Below, piece by piece: positions 54,916 to 64,000 of a stretch of DNA of 64,000 bases (positions are counted from its first letter, which is position 1; every line of letters begins with the position of its first letter). The stretch is from Algiphilus aromaticivorans DG1253 (GTDB lineage: Bacteria > Pseudomonadota > Gammaproteobacteria > Nevskiales > Nevskiaceae). The notes under the pieces were generated by a model. The model saw only the letters and a program-made list of their open reading frames with translations, made no database searches and had not been told where the DNA came from. The stretch lies in NCBI RefSeq assembly GCF_000733765.1, contig NZ_JPOG01000001.1, positions 2,232,001 to 2,296,000 on the forward strand, given 5' to 3'. Both the position numbers and the translations under genes were made by a program.

Positions 54916-55395
54916 TCAGCCGCGCTGGGTGATCCAGATATCGATGTGGGCTCGGAAGACGAGCTGCCCGTCGGGGTCGTGCACTTCCACCGGCACGGTC
55001 AGGATTTCGCCATCCGGCCAGGCGGCAGGCGCATCGAGCGTGGCGTAAGCGTGCATCCTACCGCGCGCCTTGGCGAGATACTCCACCTGCATGGCCTTGG
55101 GAATCCAGCGATGACTTCTGGGCACGGTGGCCTCGGCCACCAGCCCCATCACCATCTCGGCCAGATTGCAGAGCGCGATGGCGTGCACCGTGCCCAGATG
55201 GTTGTGCACCGCGCGTGTGTCACGCATCGACGCCGAGGCACGGCCCGGTGTCAGCGTTTCCACCGTCGCCGGAATCGTCCGGAAATAGGGCGCAAAGCGC
55301 TGAAATATCCGGGTGAAGAGCTGGCGCCCGCGCGGCAGGCGCTGCATGCGCTCGAAGAGCGCGAGTACGGAGAGCTTGTCCTGCAGTCCAGCCAT
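54916..55395 (-). CDS. DUF4442 hotdog-fold protein (thioesterase-like)
   Basis: A 159-residue protein of the DUF4442 family: FAPYFRTIPATVETLTPGRA, then MRDTRAVHNHLGTVHAIALC (typical of hotdog thioesterase helices with N-H-x-x-T/G-V-H-A) and LAEMVMGLVAEATVP. GAGG lies eight bases before the ATG. It would hydrolyse acyl-CoA or tune CoA pools within this lipid operon; activity is inferred from fold only. Confidence 0.86.
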   Translation of the reverse strand: MAGLQDKLSVLALFERMQRLPRGRQLFTRIFQRFAPYFRTIPATVETLTPGRASASMRDTRAVHNHLGTVHAIALCNLAEMVMGLVAEATVPRSHRWIPKAMQVEYLAKARGRMHAYATLDAPAAWPDGEILTVPVEVHDPDGQLVFRAHIDIWITQRG

Positions 55396-55409
55396 GGTCC
55401 AGTCCTCGT

Positions 55410-58239
<2,830 letters not shown>

Positions 58240-58474
58240 TGGTGGATTACCTTTGCTTGCGGGCTTGCCGTATTCGCCACTTCGGCTGTGCAATGTAGCG
58301 GCTGGCTTGGGGCTTCGTATCGCACGAGAGTCATGCTGCAGCGTGCGGACAGGAAGTCGGGCTGCAACTTACATCCGCCTGAGCGCGTGTGCGCTCTCCT
58401 TGGAAAGGGGCGTGCTCAGGGGTTCCGCGCCCTGATACCGCCGCGCTATCGATTGTGCGCTTGAGCACGGCGCG

Positions 58475-58508
58475 GCTTACTCTTCTATAACGCGATAGAA
58501 GAGTAAGC
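58475..58508. repeat. Perfect 14-bp inverted repeat
   Basis: GCTTACTCTTCTAT (58475-58488), a six-base spacer and the exact complement (58495-58508). It is AT-rich in a GC-rich setting and has no T-run on either side, so it is not an ordinary terminator. Its position about 240 bp upstream of the crotonase start would suit an operator or a small structured RNA. Confidence 0.7.
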
Positions 58509-58612
58509 AGAAGACCGCGCCCCGACATCACCGCCGGCCCTGACGGGCCGGTTCCCTCCGCGCCAGCCGTGCTCGGGGTCGCATTGAGCGGCATCCATGC
58601 CGCGCAATGCTC

Positions 58613-58634
58613 AGGCGGCCATCCATGGCCGCCT
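58613..58634. repeat. Hairpin related to the tRNA-array inserts
   Basis: A 9-bp stem (58613-58621 with 58626-58634) with loop TCCA. Its centre GCCATCCATGGC is identical to that of the first hairpin in the tRNA-Pro array, and GCCCCCTGCGCTCGG follows where the array core would be. It looks like a decayed relative of that element away from a tRNA. Confidence 0.5.
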
Positions 58635-58948
58635 GCCCCCTGCGCTCGGCCGGCGCTACGGCGGTGATGTAGGGGGGACGGGGACCTAAACGGCTCGTCG
58701 CTTCGCGACATCGCTGCAAGCAGGCAACTCCATATCTCGGCGATGCCGCGAAGCGGCGAGCCAGAGCGATCCGTGCCCTTTGAGGGTGGCCGGCTCGGAT
58801 GGCGCGCGCAGGGGTCGCGAGACAGGAAGTCGAGCGAGGGCGACCAGGCCAGGGATGGCCTGTTCGCCCGTGCCCCGAGCACGGCATCCGAGACGGGGAC
58901 CTGTCGCGGCGTAGCCGCGGCAGGCCACCCGGCGGGCACCATGGTTTT

Positions 58949-58976
58949 GGTGACTTTTGCCGAAACAAAAGTCACC
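58949..58976. repeat. 11-bp palindrome, dispersed-repeat type
   Basis: GGTGACTTTTG (58949-58959), spacer CCGAAA and its exact complement (58966-58976). From memory, very similar sequences (GTGACTTTTG-C-CGAAACAAAAGTCAC) are scattered in many gammaproteobacterial genomes as an undescribed intergenic repeat and often cause false gene calls. Confidence 0.65.
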
Positions 58977-59221
58977 CGCGCCTTACGCGGACGCTTCAAC
59001 GACAGCGTGCCCGTTTCAAGCGCGGAACCCGAGAGCACGTCGCTCGATACGACCGACCGTTCGGTGCTCAGCGAAGCATCGGCCAACTCAGCGCTATCAG
59101 GGCGCGGAGCCCGCGAGCAATCTGATCTCATACGGACCGGCAAGATTCCGGGCAGTGCGCCCAAGCGACTCTCAGTTAGCGCTCGCCCCGAACACGGCAT
59201 CACCGATTCCGAGAGAAGACC

Positions 59222-60583
59222 TCAGGCCCCCACCAAGGACTGCCCACAAACCCGAACCGTATTCCCGGTAACACCATAGGCCCCCGGCGTCGCCAGGAAG
59301 CAGATCAGCTCGGCGACGTCCTCGGGCAGACCGCCCTGCGACATCGAATTCATGCGCCGGCCCGCTTCGCGGATCGTGAAGGGCATCTCGGCGGTCATGC
59401 GGGTTTCGATGAAGCCGGGTGCGACGGCGTTGACGGTAATGCCCTTGGCGGCGTGCTTCGGGCCCTCGGCGGCGACGTAACCAATGAGCGCGGACTTGGT
59501 GGCGCCGTAGTTGGTCTGACCGACGTTGCCGGCAATGCCGCCGATGGAGGACAGGCAGACAATGCGTCCGCCCTCGCGGACGGCGTCGGCGGCCTGCAGC
59601 GCGGCGTCGATCTTGAGGATGGCGTCGAGGTTGATGCCCAGCACCATGTCCCAGTGATGCTCGGGCATCTTGGCGAGGGTCTTGTCGCGGGTGACGCCAG
59701 CGTTGTGCACGACGATGTCGACGCCGCCGAACTGGTCGAGCACGAAGTCGGCGATCTTCTTGGGCGTGGCGTCGTCGGTAACGTCGGCCGGGAAGCCGAT
59801 GCCGTTGATCGACGCCATGGTCTCGTTGAGCGCCTGCTCGTCGGCCGGGATGTCGAGGCCAATGACCTGCGCGCCCTCGGCAGCCAGGCGCTTGGCCGTG
59901 GCCGCGCCGATGCCGCGCGCCGCGCCGGTGACCAGCGCCACCTTGCCGTTGAGCGTGCCCGTCAGCGGCGTCTCGGCCGGTGCCTTGGCCGTCTTGGTGA
60001 TGCGCACGGGCTGACCGTCGACATAGGCCGAGTGCCCGGACAGGAAGAAACGCAGCGGCATGGCCAGGCGGTCCTCGGCGCCCTTCTCCAGATAGAAGAG
60101 ATTGGCGGTGGCACCGCGCTTGCCGATTTCCTTGGCAAGGGACTTGGTGAAGCCTTCCAGCGCGCGGAAGGCGGCCGACTGCGCCGAGTCCTTGCCCTTC
60201 TCGGGCAGGCCGGTGATGACCACCACGCGCGCATTCTTGCCGATGCGCCCCATGAGCGGGTTGAAGAAATCGTAGAGCGCGCGCAGATCGGTGGCCGAGG
60301 TCACGGCCGTGGCGTCGAAGACGACGGCGTCGAGCTTGTCTTCCTCGCCGAGGGCATCGACGGAGCCCACGGTTTCGGCGCCGGCAGCCTGCAGCGTCTT
60401 GCCGACGGTGGCCGAGGCATACCCCTTGCCGGCGGCGCCGGTGATCGCTTTTTCACCAGCCAGCGGCTTGTCGGCGTAGGCGCCCTTGGCACGCTTGAGC
60501 GCTACCGGCGTCGGCAGGCCGATGTTCTGCAGGATCTTGCGCGCAGCCGGCTGCTGCGCGAGGTTCAGAAGGCGGTCGGTCAT
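59222..60583 (-). CDS. High-molecular-weight 3-oxoacyl-(acyl-carrier) reductase, FabG4-like
   Basis: A 453-residue short-chain dehydrogenase. The C-terminal domain (about 210-453) is complete: VTGAARGIGAATAKRLAAEG, HNAGVTRDKTLAKM, catalytic Ser in CLSSIGG and Tyr/Lys in TNYGATKSALIGY. An N-terminal domain of about 200 residues is a Rossmann-like flavodoxin-type fold as in mycobacterial FabG4, which uses NADH on CoA substrates. GAGG precedes the ATG. It lies downstream of, and in line with, the hydrolase and acyl-CoA dehydrogenase genes, 85 bp away. Confidence 0.93.
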   Translation of the reverse strand: MTDRLLNLAQQPAARKILQNIGLPTPVALKRAKGAYADKPLAGEKAITGAAGKGYASATVGKTLQAAGAETVGSVDALGEEDKLDAVVFDATAVTSATDLRALYDFFNPLMGRIGKNARVVVITGLPEKGKDSAQSAAFRALEGFTKSLAKEIGKRGATANLFYLEKGAEDRLAMPLRFFLSGHSAYVDGQPVRITKTAKAPAETPLTGTLNGKVALVTGAARGIGAATAKRLAAEGAQVIGLDIPADEQALNETMASINGIGFPADVTDDATPKKIADFVLDQFGGVDIVVHNAGVTRDKTLAKMPEHHWDMVLGINLDAILKIDAALQAADAVREGGRIVCLSSIGGIAGNVGQTNYGATKSALIGYVAAEGPKHAAKGITVNAVAPGFIETRMTAEMPFTIREAGRRMNSMSQGGLPEDVAELICFLATPGAYGVTGNTVRVCGQSLVGA

Positions 60584-60668
60584 GGCATACCTCGTTGATT
60601 CTAAAGTGAGAGAGCAGGCGCCGAAGCCATGTGCCGCGGCGCGTCAATACGTAGGCGTATGGAAGCTA

Positions 60669-61526
60669 TCACAGCTCGCCGATTTTCGTCTGCCGGGGTG
60701 CGGCATCCAGGCTCAGCAGAAAGTCGCGGATCGCGGGATAGAGCCGGTCCGGCTTCAGGCGCAGTTCCAGAATGGAGCGCGCCTCGATGAAGCGTGCGTC
60801 GGGTAGCTGGCGCGCCAGTGCGTGAGCGTCCTGCAGATTGTGCAGCCAGTCACCCTTGTGGCCGATGACCAGCGCCGGCTGCGTCATGCGCTTGCGCTCC
60901 GGGTACGGCGGCACCACCGGCCCGACGAGAATGCCGTGCAGCACGGCCGCGATCTCCTCCGGGCGGTTGCTGGCGGCATTCATGCCGCCGGCGATGACCT
61001 CGTTACCCGGTCTCGGCAAGCGGCGTACCAGCCCCGTGAAACCGCGCACCAGCGGTCGCAGATACTGCGTCGACAGGACCAGCGGCACCAGCAGCAGCGC
61101 CGCGAAGATCGTCGAGCGCTCCATCACCGGCATTTCCAGGATCTGCGCGCGCACGCGCTCCGGATATTTCGCGGTGGCGTGCAGCGTGGCGATGGCGCCC
61201 AGCGACACGCCGCCGACAACGGCTTGATCGATCCCCAGGTGATCCAGGCAGGCGATGGCCTGATCGCCGTAGAAGTCGATACGGTTCATCGTGGCGTGGA
61301 TCGGCCGGTCGCTCGCACCGTGGCCCAGAAGATCGAGCAGAATCACGCGAAAGCCGTCGGCAGCCATGCGCCGCGCGAGCGGCCGGTTGATCAGCGAATC
61401 GAGCAGCAGCCCGTTCATGAGCAGCACGGCCGGCCCCTTGGCCGGGCCGTACTGCTCGAAGGCCAGCGCGTAGCCCTGCCAGTCGAAGCGCTCGCGTTCC
61501 ACCGCCACCGGCCGCCGCGCGGCCAC
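60669..61526 (-). CDS. Alpha/beta hydrolase
   Basis: A 285-residue hydrolase. The nucleophile elbow is VGGVSLGAIATLH (Ser about 115); the start of the fold is AVLLMNGLLLDSLINRPL, and VILLDLLGHGASDRP is the usual strand-turn. A long hydrophobic segment (FAALLLVPLVLSTQYL) forms the cap. The GTG at 61526 overlaps the acyl-CoA dehydrogenase stop (TAGTG) with GGAG upstream; longer readings run through the dehydrogenase in the wrong frame. It is probably an esterase or acyl-CoA hydrolase of the same pathway. Confidence 0.85.
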   Translation of the reverse strand: MAARRPVAVERERFDWQGYALAFEQYGPAKGPAVLLMNGLLLDSLINRPLARRMAADGFRVILLDLLGHGASDRPIHATMNRIDFYGDQAIACLDHLGIDQAVVGGVSLGAIATLHATAKYPERVRAQILEMPVMERSTIFAALLLVPLVLSTQYLRPLVRGFTGLVRRLPRPGNEVIAGGMNAASNRPEEIAAVLHGILVGPVVPPYPERKRMTQPALVIGHKGDWLHNLQDAHALARQLPDARFIEARSILELRLKPDRLYPAIRDFLLSLDAAPRQTKIGEL

Positions 61527-62734
61527 TACTTCAGCTCCGCCGAACTCTTGCCGAGCAGGCGCCGCGCCACGATCAGCAGCTGGATCTGCTGCGTACCCTC
61601 GAAGATGTCGAGGATCTTGGCGTCGCGCGCCCACTTCTCCAGCAGCTCGGTCTCGCCGTAGCCGGCCGCGCCGCAGAGTTCGACACACGCCAATGCCGTA
61701 TCGACGGCCGTACGCCCGGCTTTGGCCTTGCACATGGAGGCTTCCAGCGCGTTGGGCTGGCCGTTGTCGGCCATCCATGCCGCGCGCAGGGTCAGCAGCT
61801 TGGCGGCCTCCCAGTCGGCCTCGCACTCCATGAGCTTGGCGGCGGCGGCGTGGCCGTGCGTGCGCGGGCGGCGATAATCGAGGTCGACGCCGGCCTCGCC
61901 GAGGATGCGCTGCGTCTCCTCGATGGCCGCGCGCGCCAGCCCGATGGCCATGGCCGCCACGATGGGCCGGGTGTTATCGAAGGTCTGCATGACGCCGGCA
62001 AAGCCCTTGGAGGTGTCCACCTCCGGCGAGCCGAGCAGATTCTCGGCCGGCACGCGGCAGTTCTCGAGCCGGAAGGCGGCCGTATCGGAGGCGCGGATGC
62101 CGAGCTTGTGCTCCAGCCGCTCCAGCGTCAGCCCGGGGCGGTCCTTCTCGACCAGGAAGGCCTTGATGGCGGCGCGCCCCTTGGAGCGATCGACCGAGGC
62201 CCAGACCACCAATGCGTCGGCGCGCTCGCCGGCCGTGACGTAGATCTTCTCGCCGTTGAGCACATAGTCGTCGCCGTCGCGCTCGGCAGTGGCGCGGATG
62301 GCGGCCGAGTCGGAACCGGCCGAGGGCTCGGTGATGGCCATGGCCACCCAGCGCCCGCCGAAGCGCTCGAGCTGCTCCTCGTTGGCGACCGCCGCGATGG
62401 CGGCATTGCCCAGCCCCTGGCGCGGAATCGACAGCGCCAGCCCGACGTCGCCCCAGCAGAGCTCGATCATCCCGAGCACGGCGGCCATGTTGGAACCATT
62501 GCGCACGCCGGCATCCTCGCCGCCGCTGTCCTGCTTGAGCTTGCCGGCGCCGGCACCCTCGCCACCGGAACTGTTCATGCCGTCCATCAGCGAGGCCAGC
62601 ATCTCCAGCTCCACCGGCGCGGTGTGCTCGAGACGATCGTACTTGCGCGAGATCGGCCGGAACATCTCGGCGCCGATCTGGTTGGCCTGATGGATCAGCG
62701 GCTTGAGCCGCTTCGGGGTTTCGAGATTGAACAT
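61526..62734 (-). CDS. Acyl-CoA dehydrogenase
   Basis: A 402-residue FAD enzyme. The family signatures are MAITEPSAGSDSAAIRATAE (FAD/substrate loop), DDYVLNGEKIYVTAGE, and LDIFEGTQQIQLLIVARRLL, whose Glu is in the position of the catalytic base. AAGGAAA precedes the ATG. It lies 33 bp after a second acyl-CoA dehydrogenase gene and overlaps the hydrolase gene by one base. The pair may act as partners on the same or related acyl-CoA. Confidence 0.95.
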   Translation of the reverse strand: MFNLETPKRLKPLIHQANQIGAEMFRPISRKYDRLEHTAPVELEMLASLMDGMNSSGGEGAGAGKLKQDSGGEDAGVRNGSNMAAVLGMIELCWGDVGLALSIPRQGLGNAAIAAVANEEQLERFGGRWVAMAITEPSAGSDSAAIRATAERDGDDYVLNGEKIYVTAGERADALVVWASVDRSKGRAAIKAFLVEKDRPGLTLERLEHKLGIRASDTAAFRLENCRVPAENLLGSPEVDTSKGFAGVMQTFDNTRPIVAAMAIGLARAAIEETQRILGEAGVDLDYRRPRTHGHAAAAKLMECEADWEAAKLLTLRAAWMADNGQPNALEASMCKAKAGRTAVDTALACVELCGAAGYGETELLEKWARDAKILDIFEGTQQIQLLIVARRLLGKSSAELK

Positions 62735-62767
62735 GGGGGTTTCCTTGAATTCGGTTGCCGGGGCGCG

Positions 62768-64000
62768 CTAGATCAGGACCGCGCCTTCCATCAGCGCAGT
62801 GGCGCGCAGGTCGCGGTACCAGCGCTCGACCGGGTACTCCTTGACGAAGCCGTGACCGCCGAAGATCTGCACGCCATCGGAGCCGATCTGCATGGCGTGG
62901 CGGGCGGCCAGCGTGCGCGCCAGCTGGACCTCGCGCAGCGCGTCCTCGCCGCGCTCCATGCGGCTGGCGGCGCGCAGCAGCGCCAGACGCAGGCCGTCGC
63001 GCTCGATGCCGATGTTGGAGATCATGAAGGCCACCGACTGGCGATGGCTGATCGGCTCGCCGAAAGCCTTGCGCTCGTTGGCATAGGGGATGACGTAGTC
63101 GCGCACGGCAGTGGCCGTGCCGACCGCGAGCGCGCACCAGGCCGCGCGCGAGGCCGCGATGATGCGATCAAAGTCGCCCTCGCCCAGCACGATGGCCGCG
63201 TCCTCGCGCAGGCGCACCTTGTCGAAGCGCAGCCGCGACAGGCCCGCGGCGCGCAGACCCATGGCCGGCTCGGCCTGCACCGACACACCCTCGGCCGCGG
63301 CCTCGACGATGTAGAGGCCGGGCGCGCCTTCCGGCGCACGCGCGGCGACCACGAAGAAGTCGCTGCTGGCGCCGTTGACTACCAGCGCCTTCTCGCCGCT
63401 GAGCACCAGACCGCCGTCGCGGGATTCGACGCGCGTGGCGAGATCGTAGGGCGAGAACAGCGCGCGCGCCTCGGTGACCGCGAAGCTCGCCGTCGGTGCA
63501 TCGTCGTCGGTCATGGGCGCCAGGAAGGCATCCTGCTGCGCGGCGCTGCCGTAGTCCGCCAGCAGCAGCGCCACCGAAGGCGTGGCCAGCAGCGACACCG
63601 CCAGGCCCATGTCGCCGTGCGCCAGCGCCTCGGCGATCAGCATGCCGGTCACCGGGCTGCGCTCGGTCATGGCGCCGCCCAGCCCCTCGGGAATGCTCAT
63701 GGCGAGCACGCCCAGCTCGTTGGCCTGCGCCACCAGCTCGGCCGAAGGCGCGCAATCGGCCTCCGCGGCTTCCGCGTTGGGGCGCAGCAGCTCGGCCGCC
63801 ACCTGCTCCATCGTCTCGACGATCATCTGCTGCTCGTCGTTGGGCGTCAGATCGAAGAGTTCGGCGCTGGCCGCGGGGCGAGCACCGCGGCTCGGGCTCG
63901 TGAGCTGGCGCAGCGCCTTGAACTGGCGCCCGGCCCCGCTGGCGGCGGCGAAACCGACGCGCGCGCCGGACTTGATCAGCGCCGAGGCCGGCCGGTGCAG
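62768..64000 (-). CDS. Acyl-CoA dehydrogenase, N-terminus cut by window edge
   Basis: 410 in-frame codons to the window edge; the true start lies outside. Before the first internal ATG at 63826 the frame stays open and reads in a family-like way (LFDLTPNDEQQMIVETMEQV), so that ATG is not the start. It has TASFAVTEARALFSPYDLAT, LVLSGEKALVVNGASSDFFV, RKAFGEPISHRQSVAFMISN and a C-terminal GGHGFVKEYPVERWYRDLRA, then MEG with the probable catalytic Glu. It heads the part of the operon visible here. Confidence 0.93.
   Translation of the reverse strand: MHRPASALIKSGARVGFAAASGAGRQFKALRQLTSPSRGARPAASAELFDLTPNDEQQMIVETMEQVAAELLRPNAEAAEADCAPSAELVAQANELGVLAMSIPEGLGGAMTERSPVTGMLIAEALAHGDMGLAVSLLATPSVALLLADYGSAAQQDAFLAPMTDDDAPTASFAVTEARALFSPYDLATRVESRDGGLVLSGEKALVVNGASSDFFVVAARAPEGAPGLYIVEAAAEGVSVQAEPAMGLRAAGLSRLRFDKVRLREDAAIVLGEGDFDRIIAASRAAWCALAVGTATAVRDYVIPYANERKAFGEPISHRQSVAFMISNIGIERDGLRLALLRAASRMERGEDALREVQLARTLAARHAMQIGSDGVQIFGGHGFVKEYPVERWYRDLRATALMEGAVLI

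Larger units (their letters stand above)
58240..59221. other. Gene-free, palindrome-rich interval
   Basis: Nearly 1 kb between the two leftward lipid operons has no supported gene; open frames on both strands are short, repetitive and without family features. It holds the promoter of the crotonase operon at its left end and several palindromes listed separately. Fragments such as GTGCTCGGGG (near 58569) and its complement near 58873, and GACGGGGACCT twice (near 58678 and 58892), show decayed repeats. Confidence 0.6.

Overview
The window is a continuous stretch of high-GC chromosome from a Gammaproteobacterium. The evidence is a PhoP/PhoQ pair of the enterobacterial/pseudomonad type, the order rplU-rpmA-obgE-proB, ispB divergent from rplU, rpsT divergent from murJ, and rpsT with a UUG start as in E. 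coli. The load of acyl-CoA enzymes, a Baeyer-Villiger-type monooxygenase, a DcaP porin and acetate-related genes would fit a lipid- or hydrocarbon-using aquatic bacterium such as a member of the Nevskiales/Salinisphaerales. That placement is inference. No prophage, integrase, transposase or CRISPR array was seen.

Region 1 (1-8.3 kb) is an acetate/carbon-sensing block: the start of acs (leftward), a DcaP-like porin, then a tightly overlapping set made of a small membrane protein, a sodium:solute-symporter/histidine-kinase fusion, a stand-alone receiver, a degenerate sensor kinase fused to a DEDDh exonuclease, and a DUF294 nucleotidyltransferase.

Region 2 (8.3-36 kb) is a large surface-polysaccharide locus. 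It has an ABC exporter set (KpsM, KpsT, KpsE and a Wza/KpsD-type outer-membrane protein), glycosyltransferases, four sulfotransferase domains (three separate genes and one at the head of a 1565-residue protein with three glycosyltransferase domains), a parvulin-type prolyl isomerase, a large unknown exported protein, a methyltransferase, a WecA-like initiating transferase, the dTDP-rhamnose genes rmlBACD and a gfcABCD/yjbEFGH-like set. Read together these suggest a sulfated, rhamnose-containing capsule or exopolysaccharide.

Region 3 (36-51 kb) holds a solute symporter with its small subunit, the remnant of an RND efflux pump beside a TetR regulator, an envelope-stress-like operon ending in phoPQ, murJ, rpsT, a REP-like array, and the rplU-rpmA-obgE-proB operon interrupted by a RelBE-type toxin-antitoxin pair. 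ispB follows, then tRNA-Pro(CGG) and tRNA-Ser(GGA). Both tRNA genes are followed by partial copies of their own 3' ends wrapped around a two-hairpin element, which is the least explained structure in the window.

Region 4 (51-64 kb) is lipid metabolism: a flavin monooxygenase, two alpha/beta hydrolases, a MaoC hydratase with a histone-like lysine/alanine tail, a DUF4442 thioesterase-fold protein, FadH, a crotonase, a high-molecular-weight FabG and two acyl-CoA dehydrogenases (the last cut by the window edge). A 1-kb gene-free stretch rich in palindromes separates its two operons.
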